A DNA stretch of 64,000 nucleotides from CAWFXC01 sp963819735 (GTDB taxonomy: Bacteria > Actinomycetota > Acidimicrobiia > IMCC26256 > DASPTH01). The notes beneath the pieces were generated by a model. The model had not been told where the DNA came from. It searched no databases and worked only from the letters and a program-made list of their open reading frames with translations. The stretch is from NCBI GenBank assembly GCA_963819735.1, contig CAWFXC010000005.1, positions 62,001-126,000 on the forward strand, given 5' to 3'. Positions 16,555 through 25,213 of the stretch are shown one piece after another; position 1 is the first letter of the stretch; every line of letters starts with the position of its first letter. The position numbers were made by a program, and so were the translations under genes.

Positions 16555-17354
16555 TGGGCCCTCCATTGTGGGTCGCGCTTCTCCATGAACGCACGGGGAC
16601 CCTCGAGGGAGTCCTCGGTGTGCAGCACCCGCTCGCGGAACGACTCGGCGAGGATCTCCGCCTCGTGGAGCGGCAGGTCGATTCCCTTGCGGATGGCGAG
16701 GCGGGTGCCCCGCACCGCGAGCGGCGCGTTGCGGTTCACCAGTGCCGCCACCTCCTTGGCGCGCGCCAGGAGTTGGTCGCGCGCGACGACCTCGGTGACG
16801 AAGCCGAGCTCGTAGGCGCGTTGCGCGGTGAGTCGTTCGTGCTTGCCGACCAGCGCCATCCGCATCGCGACGTTCAGGGGGAGCGTCCGGGCGACCCGCA
16901 CCATCTCGCGCCCGGCGACGAGGCCGATGCTCACGTGCGGGTCGAAGAATTGTGCGTCGTCCGACGCGATGGTGATGTCACCGGTGGTGACGAGGTCCAT
17001 ACCGGCGCCGCAACAGATGCCGTTCACCGCGACGATGATCGGCTTGGCCATGGTGCGGAACGGTGGGGTCGCCTCCTGGGGGGCTTCCCATTCCTTGTAC
17101 TGGGAGAGGTACTTGCCCGTGTGCGGCACCTTGCCGTCTTCGGGGATCTTCTCGACGTCGGCGCCGGCGCAGAACGCCCGGCCGTTGGCCGCCACGACCA
17201 GGGTCCAGACGTCGTCGTCGCCCTCGGCGCGTGCGTACGCGTCGTGCAGCTCCTCGATCATCTGGTGGTTGATCGCGTTCAGGCGATCGGGCCGATTGAA
17301 GGTGATCACGGCGGTGCGCTCGCCCACCTCGTAGAGGATCGTCTCGTAGCTCAT
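16551..17354 (-). CDS. Enoyl-CoA hydratase/isomerase family protein
   Basis: A protein of 267 aa from ATG 17354 (GGAGG eight bases upstream). The crotonase fold is shown by ETILYEVGERTAVITFNRP, the first oxyanion-hole segment RAFCAGADVEKI near 57-68, and the second, VNGICCGAGMDLVTTGD, near 105-121, which gives the CoA-binding glycines. It should hydrate or isomerise an enoyl-CoA. The upstream kinase-like gene ends 34 bases before it and the SnoaL-like gene overlaps its end, so all lie in one minus-strand operon. Confidence 0.88.
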   Translation of the reverse strand: MSYETILYEVGERTAVITFNRPDRLNAINHQMIEELHDAYARAEGDDDVWTLVVAANGRAFCAGADVEKIPEDGKVPHTGKYLSQYKEWEAPQEATPPFRTMAKPIIVAVNGICCGAGMDLVTTGDITIASDDAQFFDPHVSIGLVAGREMVRVARTLPLNVAMRMALVGKHERLTAQRAYELGFVTEVVARDQLLARAKEVAALVNRNAPLAVRGTRLAIRKGIDLPLHEAEILAESFRERVLHTEDSLEGPRAFMEKRDPQWRAQ

Positions 17355-17388
17355 CCGGGCATCCTCCCTCAAACGACGACCGCGCGTG

Positions 17389-18468
17389 TCAGAGCGCGGC
17401 GAGCAACCGCTCGAGCAGCGGTGCGAACACGACGAGGTCGTCGGGGTCGGCCGGCGGCTCCGCCATCCCGTAGGAGAAGCTCCGGAGGCTCATGCGGACC
17501 AGGATGATGCCCAACCGGAGGCCGCCGAATGCCTCGTACCACGCGAGGTCGTCGAGGGCGACGCCCGACATGCGTTCGTAGGTTGCCACGGTCGCGGCGC
17601 GGTCGAACATCGCCGGCACCGCGGGCGCGCCGTACTGCGCGGCCATCCACGCGAAGAACTGCTGGAAGAACGTCGTCCACGCGACGTCGACCTCGGGGGG
17701 CCCGACCGTGGCCATCTCCCAGTCGAGCACGCCCACGGGCTCGAAGTCGCGGTAGATGATGTTGCCGGGGCGGCTGTCACCCCAGTTGAGCACGCTCCGC
17801 TCATTGGCGGGCAACGTGGCCTGGAGCACATCCAGCGCCCGCTCCAGGACGGGGATCCGCCGCCCGTCGCGCGCCCATTCGTAGTAGCTGCGGTGGTACG
17901 CGAGCTGCCGGGCAAGCGCGGTCGCGCCCGGCGTGTCGGGACGCAGGAACGCGGTGGACGCGTCGTCGGGGATCCGATGCAGTTGCGCGAGCACGGCGAT
18001 CGTCGAGTGCTCCATCCGGGCCCAGTCGGCCGGGGTGCCCTGCAGGAACCAGCCGTTCGGGTCCATGAGGTAGTTCGGGCTGTCGGACGGAACCACGCCG
18101 TCGATGGCGCGCACGACGGTGAACGGCGCGCCGAGCCACGTCGGGGATCGCTCGAGGTGCAAGACCTGGGGCACCGGCACGTCGGTCGCGGCCCGCACGA
18201 TCCCCATGGCGCGGCACTCGAGGTCGAGGTCGTAGGTGGGAAAGGTCGGGTACGGCGTGCCGGGCACGGGCGCGAGGCGGGCGACGAGCGGATCGCCGTC
18301 GAGCCGGAAGAGGACGGTGTCGTTCGACATACCGCTCTCGGGCGTCCGGAGGTCGGTGATCGTGGCGGCGTTCCCGCGCTGCGATCGGGCCCAGGCCGTG
18401 AGGCCGGCTTCGAGCGCGTCGGCGGTGCGGCGCCACGGTGTCGCTCCGGTCTCCTCGCTCTCGGCCAT
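17389..18468 (-). CDS. APH-family phosphotransferase (ACAD10/11-like kinase domain)
   Basis: A protein of 359 aa from ATG 18468 (GTG 18474 is also possible). The fold is clear: GMSNDTVLFRL then PLVARLAPV for the nucleotide lobe, catalytic loop NWGDSRPGN near 226-234 (His of HGD is replaced by Trp, while Asp and Asn are kept), and VLDWEMATVGPPEVDVAW near 244-261. By analogy with LvaA and ACAD10/11 it may phosphorylate a hydroxyacyl-CoA. It sits between the secreted binding-protein gene and the hydratase gene, about 34 bases from each. Confidence 0.83.
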   Translation of the reverse strand: MAESEETGATPWRRTADALEAGLTAWARSQRGNAATITDLRTPESGMSNDTVLFRLDGDPLVARLAPVPGTPYPTFPTYDLDLECRAMGIVRAATDVPVPQVLHLERSPTWLGAPFTVVRAIDGVVPSDSPNYLMDPNGWFLQGTPADWARMEHSTIAVLAQLHRIPDDASTAFLRPDTPGATALARQLAYHRSYYEWARDGRRIPVLERALDVLQATLPANERSVLNWGDSRPGNIIYRDFEPVGVLDWEMATVGPPEVDVAWTTFFQQFFAWMAAQYGAPAVPAMFDRAATVATYERMSGVALDDLAWYEAFGGLRLGIILVRMSLRSFSYGMAEPPADPDDLVVFAPLLERLLAAL

Positions 18469-18502
18469 GGTCACCGTTCTCGCATCCGGGGGAGCACCCG
18501 TG

Positions 18503-19837
18503 TCAGCCGTTGAGGTCGGTCTCGATCCACTGGTGGTTCGACGGCGTGCAGTCGAAGGTACCCGCCTTGGCCGGGTACTGCCGGGCGTACTTGCTGCCGT
18601 CGAAGTTCAAGATCATGAAGCAGGCGGTGCTGACCTTGGCCCCGGGATCCATCTGGCCCCACATGCCGCCGGCCGAGAAGCTGTGCGTGTCCTTGATCGC
18701 CGTGAGCAGGTTGTCGCGGGTGAGACCGTTCACTCCGTTGGTCTTCACCACGCTCTCGACCGCCTGCTTGAACAGCAGGGTGGCCACCCAGCCCCACACC
18801 GCGAAGCCGTTGATCTTGTCCTGGCCCACGTACTTCACGAAGGCCGCGAGCGTCTTGTTGGCCTTGGTCTCGGTGAACGGCAGGAAGTTCATCGTGATGC
18901 GCGTGTTCGCCATCACCGTGCCCGCGGCCGTGGTCTTCTTGTCGTAGCACTGGATCTGGCAGGTCCAGACGAACTTCGGATCGGTGAAGCCCTGCAGTTG
19001 GGCCTCCTGGCGCATGGCGATCACGTTGTCGACCGGCGTGCCCGTGAGGTTGTAGTTGTCGCCGTTCTGCTTCATCTGCTGGATGACGGGCGTGTAGGCG
19101 GTCTGCGGATCGCTGCTGCTCATCGGGATCGTCTTGTCGATGTCGATGCCCGCCTTCTGGGCCATGAGCCCGAGCACCGAGCTCGACTGCTGGGTGGCCT
19201 TGGAGTCGCTGCTCACGATGAGCGGGCCCTTGAGCTTCCCGTACTTCTTCACGTAGTACTTCGAGTCGCCGACCTGGCCCTGGTAGCGCTGCGGATTCTG
19301 GTTGATCGTGGTGCAGTCGACCTGGCTGCCATTGACCGGGAACGACACCGGCGAGCAGGCCTCGGGCGTGCCGCTCGTGACCGCGGGGATGTCGGGGATC
19401 CCGGTGGTCTGCCCGGCCTGGTCCTTGCAGTTCACGATGTCGTCGACGCTGGCGATGAGGAAGGTCGCGGTGCCCACCATCGCGTAGTCGTTCCCGCAGG
19501 CGTCGATGTACCCGTTGCGGGCCTGCGTGGGATTCAGCTTCGAGTCGTAGAAGTCGAGCACGAGCTTGCGCCCGGCGATGCCACCGGTCGCGTTGATGTA
19601 CTTGACCGCACCGGTGACGCCGTCGACCCCGCCCTGGAAGAGACCGGGCGCGATCGCGTTGTCGACGTCGGCGACGGTCGCGATGTGTATCTCCGTCGCG
19701 CTGACCCCGACCTCGGTGGCGGTGGGCTTCGCGTCGGCGGCGCCGCCCGTCGACGGCAGTGCCGCGACCGTCGTCGCGAGCAACGCCACCGCGACGAGCG
19801 CGCGGATCGCAGTGGCCCGAGTCGTGTGCTTCGACAA
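18503..19837 (-). CDS. Secreted ABC-type branched-chain-amide substrate-binding protein
   Basis: A protein of 444 aa from a TTG start (19837) with GGGGGA five bases upstream. A Sec signal peptide is visible: SKHTTRATAIR, a hydrophobic core ALVAVALLATTVAAL, and small residues GGAADA for cleavage; there is no lipobox. The mature part has the type I binding-protein pattern IHIATVADVDNAIAPGLF ... GVTGAVKYINATGGIAGRKL, with several cysteines that could form disulfides (YIDACGNDY, TCQIQCYDKK). It should deliver an acid or amide to an ABC permease, but no permease or ATPase gene is present in the window. It heads a minus-strand operon with kinase, hydratase and SnoaL-like genes. Confidence 0.85.
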   Translation of the reverse strand: MSKHTTRATAIRALVAVALLATTVAALPSTGGAADAKPTATEVGVSATEIHIATVADVDNAIAPGLFQGGVDGVTGAVKYINATGGIAGRKLVLDFYDSKLNPTQARNGYIDACGNDYAMVGTATFLIASVDDIVNCKDQAGQTTGIPDIPAVTSGTPEACSPVSFPVNGSQVDCTTINQNPQRYQGQVGDSKYYVKKYGKLKGPLIVSSDSKATQQSSSVLGLMAQKAGIDIDKTIPMSSSDPQTAYTPVIQQMKQNGDNYNLTGTPVDNVIAMRQEAQLQGFTDPKFVWTCQIQCYDKKTTAAGTVMANTRITMNFLPFTETKANKTLAAFVKYVGQDKINGFAVWGWVATLLFKQAVESVVKTNGVNGLTRDNLLTAIKDTHSFSAGGMWGQMDPGAKVSTACFMILNFDGSKYARQYPAKAGTFDCTPSNHQWIETDLNG

Positions 19838-19950
19838 GATTCCCCCTGGGGCGTCGGGGCGGGCAGACGCACCGTCCGCGTGACACGTTGAGCCCGAAGA
19901 TGTCAGACAATTCGCAACCCGTCAAGGGACGGAGGGCGGAATCGGCGGGG

Positions 19951-19970
19951 AAAGGTCAGATATCTCGCGG
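19951..19970. promoter_or_regulatory. Shared AAAGnTCtAGAT element, copy 4
   Basis: AAAGGTCAGATATCTCGCGG lies between the divergent binding-protein gene (start 19837) and amidohydrolase gene (start 20111). It contains the perfect palindrome AGATATCT. Confidence 0.5.
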
Positions 19971-19998
19971 CCCTCGACGGATCTGTCGGCAGGCACGG

Positions 19999-20014
19999 AA
20001 ACGTTATAATGTTT
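19999..20014 (+). promoter_or_regulatory. Consensus -10 box inside a 16-bp near-palindrome
   Basis: TATAAT (20005-20010) is a perfect sigma-70 type -10 box in very GC-rich surroundings, about 100 bases before the amidohydrolase start at 20111. It is embedded in AAACGTTATAATGTTT, which matches its own reverse complement at 14 of 16 positions. A repressor bound here would block the promoter of the long plus-strand operon. No clear -35 box is visible. Confidence 0.55.
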
Positions 20015-20110
20015 TGCCGCGGCGGCAGCGGTTGCCGGGCCGTTCGGGCTCGTCCAGGCTCATCGGGGCTCACGGACGCCCGGGAACCACGACCAGAGGA
20101 GAGCGACGGC

Positions 20111-21302
20111 ATGGACCTTCCCTTCCGCGCGATCGACGCCGACCAGCACTACTACGAGCCGCTCGACTCCTGCACCCGCCACCTCGACCCGGCGTTCCGC
20201 GACCGCGGCGTGCAGGTGCTGCAGCAGGGTTCGCACTCGGTCCTGATCGCCGGCGGCCGCCTGTTCCGCTTCATCCCGAACCCCACATTCGACCCGATCA
20301 TCGTCCCCGGCTGCCTCGACCTGATGTTCCGCGGCCAGGTGCCGGAGGGAGTCGACCCGCGCACGCTGCCGAAGGTCGAGCCGCTCAACTCCGCGTACCA
20401 GACACGCGAGCGAGCGGATCCCGTACCTCGACGAGCAGGGACTCGACCGCGTGCTCCTGTTCCCGACGCTCGGTTGCGGTGTCGAGCAGGCGCTGCGCTT
20501 CGACATCGCGGCAACGATGGCGACGATCACCGCGTTCAACCGCTGGCTGGAAGAGGACTGGGGCTTCGCGTACGAGGGCCGCATCATCACCGCGCCGATG
20601 ATCTCGCTGGCCGACCCCGACGCCGCGCTCGCAGAGCTCGAGTACCTGATCGCCCACGGCGTGCGTCTCGTCAGCGTGCGCCCCGCACCGGTGCCCGACG
20701 GCCACGGGAAGGGCTACTCGCTGGGCGACCGACGCCACGATCCGGTGTGGGCCCGCCTCGCCGAGGCCGGGGTCCCCGTCGCGTTCCACCTCAGCGACAG
20801 CGGCTACGACGCGACGGTGTCGGCGGCGTGGGGAGGTTCGGAGCGCTTCGAGCCGTTCCGTTCGGTCGACGTGCTGTCGCGGCTGCTCGTCGCCGACCGG
20901 GCGATCCACGACACGATGGCGAGCCTGATCGTGCACGGTGTGTTCACGCGCCACCCGGGTCTGCGCGTGGCGAGCATCGAGAACGGCTCCGACTGGATGC
21001 ACCTCCTCGTGAAGCGCCTGCGCAAGCAGTCGAACCAGACCCCGTGGGCGTTCGAGGAGCCGCCGATCGACACGATCCGGCGGCACGTGTGGGTCACGCC
21101 CTACTACGAGGAAGACATGCGCAAGCTGGCCGACACGATCGGGGTCGAACGCGTGCTGTTCGGCTCCGACTGGCCCCACGGTGAGGGCCTCGCCGAGCCG
21201 ACCGACTTCGTGAAGGAGCTCCACGACTTCAGCGACGACGAGATCCAGGCCGTGATGCGCGACAACGCGCTCGCGCTCCTCGGGGAGCAGGTCACCCGTT
21301 GA
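20111..21302 (+). pseudogene. Amidohydrolase family 2 protein, frameshifted
   Basis: The start is ATG 20111 with GGAGAG upstream. The first part reads FRAIDADQHYYEPLDSC, with a metal-binding DxDxHxxEP-like motif. At about 20406-20415, within GCGAGCGAGCGG, the frame must gain one base to continue as IPYLDEQGLDRVLLFPTLG and on to VAFHLSDSGYD, ASIENGSDWMH and VLFGSDWPHGEG. The restored protein has about 396 residues and all metal-site segments of the PF04909 family (TIM-barrel metal-dependent hydrolases and decarboxylases). The frameshift may be a sequence error, since the coding signal is intact on both sides. Its stop overlaps the next start (TTGA). Confidence 0.75.
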
Positions 21303-22597
21303 CCGCGGTCGACGAAGCGCCGGTCGCCGAGGCCGACCCCGGGCTCGACGACGAGGTCCGGGCTTGGCTCGCCGAGCACTGGGACCCCGACCTCAGCGTG
21401 AGGGAGTGGTGGTCGATCGTCGGTGACGCGGGGTGGAGCGCGCCGAACTTCCCGACGGAGTGGGGCGGCCGCGGCCGCTCGCCGCGGTCGCAGGTCGCGG
21501 TACGGACCGCGTTCGCGGAGCACGGCGCGGTGATCCCGCCGGGCGGCATGGGCCTGCTCATGGCCGCGCCGACGATCCTCACCCACGGCACCCCGGAGCA
21601 GATCGACCGGTTCGTGCCCGACGTGTACCGCGGCGCGGTCGCGTGGTGTCAGCTCTTCAGCGAGCCGGGATCCGGCTCGGACCTCGCCGGCCTCACCACC
21701 CGGGCGGTGCGCGACGGCGACCACTGGGTGATCGACGGCCAGAAGGTGTGGTCGTCGATGGCCACCGAAGCCGACTACGGGATGTTGCTCGCGCGCACCG
21801 ATCCCGAGGCGCCGAAGCACGCGGGCATCTCGTGGTTCGCGTTCGCGTCGGACCAGCCGGGCGTCACCGTGCGCCCGCTCCGCGAGATCACCGGCCACGC
21901 GATCTTCAACGAGGTGTTCCTCGACGGCGCGGTGGTCGCCGACGCCGACCTCATCGGCGGGCTCAACAACGGCTGGGCGGTGGCGAACGCCACCCTCCTC
22001 TTCGAGCGCACGGGGATCGGTGCCGGCGGCACGATGTCGGGGTTCCCGCCGCCGGGCCCGAAGGGTGGCTTCCTCGATCTGCGCGCGGGCGACGCGGCGA
22101 GCGCGCGGCCGCCCGAGTCGTCGGGCAAGGTGCTGACCATCCCCGAGCTGTTCGAGCTGGCGCGAACGACTGGCCGGTTCGAGGATCCGTTGGTGCGCCA
22201 GAAGCTGGCCCGACTGGTCACCTACGCACGCACGGGCGAATGGACGGCCAAGCGCACGCGCTACGAGATGACGAAGGGACGGGGGGTCGGGCTGCCGAAC
22301 ATCGGCAAGCTCGCGCAGACCCGCATCATGAAGCTGTCGGCCGAGATCGCCTGCGACATCCTCGGGCCCGACGCGCTCCTCTGGTACCCCGACGGCCCGC
22401 TGCAGGGCAAGTACGCGGAGGCGCTCGTGTTCTCGGTCGCGTCGTCGATCTACGGCGGGACCGACCAGATCCAGCGCAACGTCATCGGCGAGCGCGCCCT
22501 CGGGCTGCCGCGCGAGCCCGACCCGAACAAGGGCCTGCCGTTCCGCGAGGTGCTCGAACACATCCAGGGGGCGGCCGGCGAAGGACGGAGTACATGA
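21299..22597 (+). CDS. Acyl-CoA dehydrogenase (FadE type)
   Basis: A protein of 432 aa from TTG 21299, which overlaps the previous TGA. The N-terminal helical domain includes WSAPNFPTEWGGRGRS. CQLFSEPGSGSDLAGLTTR is at about 118-136 and GQKVWSSMA follows near 147. The C-terminal signature is SSIYGGTDQIQRNVIGERALG (split at 382-402). It should dehydrogenate an acyl-CoA. A Gly/Pro-rich insertion (FPPPGPKGGFLDLRAG, near 257-272) lies between the middle and C-terminal domains. It is followed at once (ATGA) by a second amidohydrolase. Confidence 0.87.
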   Translation: MTAVDEAPVAEADPGLDDEVRAWLAEHWDPDLSVREWWSIVGDAGWSAPNFPTEWGGRGRSPRSQVAVRTAFAEHGAVIPPGGMGLLMAAPTILTHGTPEQIDRFVPDVYRGAVAWCQLFSEPGSGSDLAGLTTRAVRDGDHWVIDGQKVWSSMATEADYGMLLARTDPEAPKHAGISWFAFASDQPGVTVRPLREITGHAIFNEVFLDGAVVADADLIGGLNNGWAVANATLLFERTGIGAGGTMSGFPPPGPKGGFLDLRAGDAASARPPESSGKVLTIPELFELARTTGRFEDPLVRQKLARLVTYARTGEWTAKRTRYEMTKGRGVGLPNIGKLAQTRIMKLSAEIACDILGPDALLWYPDGPLQGKYAEALVFSVASSIYGGTDQIQRNVIGERALGLPREPDPNKGLPFREVLEHIQGAAGEGRST

Positions 22598-23436
22598 GCA
22601 CGGTCCCGCGCGCGATCGACCTCCTGGTCAACACCGACATGGGCGACTTCGAGCCGCCCGACTGGATGGTGCGGGTCAAGGAGGACTACTTCAAGAAGGG
22701 GGCCGGTCGGTTCCCCAGTCGTGAGCTCGGCGAGCTGCTCGACGAGATGGACCAGCAGGGCGTGCAGCGCGCCGTCCTCATGATGAACATGGGCAAGCCC
22801 TCGGATCGCGTGCGCTCCTTCGTCGACGCGCACCCGGAGCGCTTCCGCGTCGGCCTCGGTGGGCACGACCTCCTGAAGCCGATGCGCAACTTGCGCAACC
22901 TCGAGCGGTTCGTGCAGGACTGGCCGGTCGCGTACACCGTGGTCGGGCCCTCGTTCTGGGGTGACGGCGTGTACCCGCCGACCGACGCGGTGTACTTCCC
23001 GCTCTACACGAAGTGCTGTGAGCTCGACCTCCCGCTCGTGATGAACGCGGGCCTGCCCGGCCCGCCGATCCCGGGCGACGCGCAGAACCCGGCGCACCTC
23101 GACCGCGTCTGCTACCGGTTCCCGGAGCTGAAGCTGGCCATGATGCACGGCGCCGATCCCTGGTGGGACATGGCGATCCGGCTCATGATCAAGTACGGGA
23201 ACCTGCGGTTGATGACCTCGGCGTGGGCGCCGCGGCGGCTCCCGGAGTCGCTGCTGCACTTCATGCGGACGCGCGGCAAGGACCGCATCATGTTCGCCTC
23301 CGACTCGCCGGTGCTGTCGATCACGCGTTGTGTGAAGGAGGCCTCGGAGCTCGACCTCCCGCCCGAGGTGCTCGACAACTACCTCTACGGGAACGCCAAC
23401 GCCTTCTTCTTCGGCGAAGCAACGGAGTCGACATGA
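22594..23436 (+). CDS. Amidohydrolase family 2 protein
   Basis: A protein of 280 aa, ATG overlapping the previous stop. It is shorter than the usual 300-400 residues of PF04909 proteins. Family-like parts are LLDEMDQQGVQRAVLMMNMG near 47-66, LPLVMNAGLPGPPIPG near 146-161, KLAMMHGADPWWD near 180-192, and RIMFASDSPVLS near 230-241. The N-terminal HxH/DxH metal motif is not evident (DLLVNTDMGDFEPP instead), so metal binding may be reduced. It lies in a run of coupled genes for CoA-ester chemistry. It could be a decarboxylase, a hydrolase of a ring-cleavage product, or non-catalytic. Confidence 0.75.
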   Translation: MSTVPRAIDLLVNTDMGDFEPPDWMVRVKEDYFKKGAGRFPSRELGELLDEMDQQGVQRAVLMMNMGKPSDRVRSFVDAHPERFRVGLGGHDLLKPMRNLRNLERFVQDWPVAYTVVGPSFWGDGVYPPTDAVYFPLYTKCCELDLPLVMNAGLPGPPIPGDAQNPAHLDRVCYRFPELKLAMMHGADPWWDMAIRLMIKYGNLRLMTSAWAPRRLPESLLHFMRTRGKDRIMFASDSPVLSITRCVKEASELDLPPEVLDNYLYGNANAFFFGEATEST

Positions 23437-24302
23437 CGAACACCGAACGGGATCCCCGAGTCCACCTCGAGCACGACCCCGAGACCCACGTCGCCCGGAT
23501 CACGATCGACAACCCCGAGCGCAAGAACGCGTACGACCCGCCGATGCGGCAGCAGATGCGGGCCGACCTCGATCAGCTCGCGGCCGACGACGACATCAAA
23601 GTGGTGATCCTGCGCGGCACCGGCGGCGTGTTCAGCACCGGCGCCGACATGAAGAACGCGTACGCGTGGTACGGCGGCAACGGCGAGAACCGTCGCCCGA
23701 GCCAGCGGCGGCGACTCGGCGTCGACCGCGAGAGCTTCGCCTTCTACCACGAGTTCCTCTACTTCCCGAAGGTCACGGTGGCGCAGGTGGAGCGCTACGC
23801 GCTCGGCGGTGCGTTCGAGCTCGCGCTCATGGCCGACATCACGGTGGTCGGCCGCGACGCGTGGATCGGGATGCCCGGCGCCCAGCTCCTCGGCCCCGCG
23901 CTCGGCAACCTCCACCTCTTCTTCCATCGCCTCGGACCCGTCCTCGCCCGACGGCTGCTGCTCACGGGCGACCTGATGAGCGTGGGGGAGCTCGAGCACC
24001 TCGGCACCTTCACCGAGGTGTGCGACCCCGACGACGTCGCGGCCCGGGCCGAGCTGTGGGCCACCAAGGTGGCGCGGATGCCGGCCGACGGGCTGGCGAT
24101 CGCCAAGACCGGCTTCGGGTTGGTCGAGCAGACGCAGGCCTACGTCGGCGAGGAGGGCACCGGCTACATGCTGCACGCCTTCGCGACCAACCTCCGCTTC
24201 GAGGCCGACGAGTTCAACTTCGTCAAGGCCCGGGCGAAGCTCGGCACCTCGGGGGCGTTCAAGTTGCGCGACGAGCACTTCGCCGTCGACGACTTCTCGT
24301 GA
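23433..24302 (+). CDS. Enoyl-CoA hydratase/isomerase family protein
   Basis: A protein of 289 aa, ATG overlapping the previous stop. Crotonase features are VARITIDNPERKNAYDPPM near 25-43, GGVFSTGADMKNAY near 64-77, and the second oxyanion-hole segment VERYALGGAFELALMADI near 119-136. It should hydrate or isomerise an enoyl-CoA. It closes the first coupled group of the plus-strand run; a 128-base gap follows. Confidence 0.86.
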   Translation: MTNTERDPRVHLEHDPETHVARITIDNPERKNAYDPPMRQQMRADLDQLAADDDIKVVILRGTGGVFSTGADMKNAYAWYGGNGENRRPSQRRRLGVDRESFAFYHEFLYFPKVTVAQVERYALGGAFELALMADITVVGRDAWIGMPGAQLLGPALGNLHLFFHRLGPVLARRLLLTGDLMSVGELEHLGTFTEVCDPDDVAARAELWATKVARMPADGLAIAKTGFGLVEQTQAYVGEEGTGYMLHAFATNLRFEADEFNFVKARAKLGTSGAFKLRDEHFAVDDFS

Positions 24303-24349
24303 AGCCGGGCGCGCTCGCCCGCGTGCCGGAAGCCGTGCGATCGTACGGG

Positions 24350-24379
24350 TGATCGTCCGATGATCGAACCAGGTGATCG
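24350..24379. repeat. Three TGATCG repeats upstream of the SDR gene
   Basis: TGATCG occurs at 24350-24355, 24361-24366 and 24374-24379, that is at 11- and 13-base steps, near one helical turn. It lies 50-80 bases before the SDR start and is a possible regulator-binding array. No clear promoter boxes are visible. Confidence 0.35.
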
Positions 24380-24430
24380 ACAGGGGGAAGAAGCAGTGGC
24401 GACAGTGCGCGCAACGACGGAGTCGGGAAC

Positions 24431-25213
24431 GTGGCCGTGAGCGGGCGCCTCGACGGCAAGGTCGCGGTGATCACCGGCGGCGGTTCCGGGTTCGGCCAGG
24501 CCGCGGTGCTGCGGTTCGCGGCCGAGGGCGCCCGGGTCGTGATCGGCGACCTCAACGAAGTAGCCGCCCGCGCCACCGTCGACCAGGTCCCCGACGGTGC
24601 CGAACGGGTGGCGGTCGTGGTGGGCGACGTCGCCGATCCCGCGGTGTCGGCGCGGCTGGCACAGACCGCGGTTGAGCGGTTCGGCGGCCTCACCACGCTC
24701 GTGAACAACGCGGGGATCTCGCAGGGGACACAGGGCGACACGTGGGACATCCCGCCCGAGCGGTGGGACCAGGTCCTCGAGGTGAACCTGCGCAGCGTCT
24801 ACTCGTGCACGCGGGCGGCCGTCCCCGCGATGCTGGCGGCCGGGGGCGGGTCGATCGTGAGCGTGGCGTCGATCGCGGCGTCGGTGTGTGTGGGCGGCGC
24901 GGCGTACGCGGCGTCGAAGGGCGGGATCCTGAGCTACACCCGCCACATCTCGCACGAGCTGGCGGCCCGTGGCGTGCGGGCCAATTGTGTGTCACCGGGC
25001 TTCATGCGGACGCCGATGACCACCGGCGAGCGCGACGGCTTCGACGCCGACGCGCAGGCGCAACGGCTCGCCGGATTCGCCAAGCGCGTGCCGATGGGCG
25101 AGGTCGGCAGCACCGACGACATCGCCAACGCGATGCTGTTCTTCGCCAGTGACGAGTCGCGGTACGTCACCGGGCAGGAGCTCGTGGTCGACGGGGGCTA
25201 CCTCGTCCGATGA
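24431..25213 (+). CDS. SDR family oxidoreductase
   Basis: A protein of 260 aa from GTG 24431 (GTG 24437 is also possible). The cofactor motif TGGGSGFG is at 15-22, NNAG at 92-95, and the catalytic residues are a Ser near 147, Y159 and K163 (YAASK). The end YVTGQELVVDGGY is typical of the family. It should act on a 3-hydroxyacyl-CoA or a ring alcohol. It begins the second coupled stretch, with its stop overlapping the next hydratase start (ATGA). Confidence 0.88.
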   Translation: MAVSGRLDGKVAVITGGGSGFGQAAVLRFAAEGARVVIGDLNEVAARATVDQVPDGAERVAVVVGDVADPAVSARLAQTAVERFGGLTTLVNNAGISQGTQGDTWDIPPERWDQVLEVNLRSVYSCTRAAVPAMLAAGGGSIVSVASIAASVCVGGAAYAASKGGILSYTRHISHELAARGVRANCVSPGFMRTPMTTGERDGFDADAQAQRLAGFAKRVPMGEVGSTDDIANAMLFFASDESRYVTGQELVVDGGYLVR

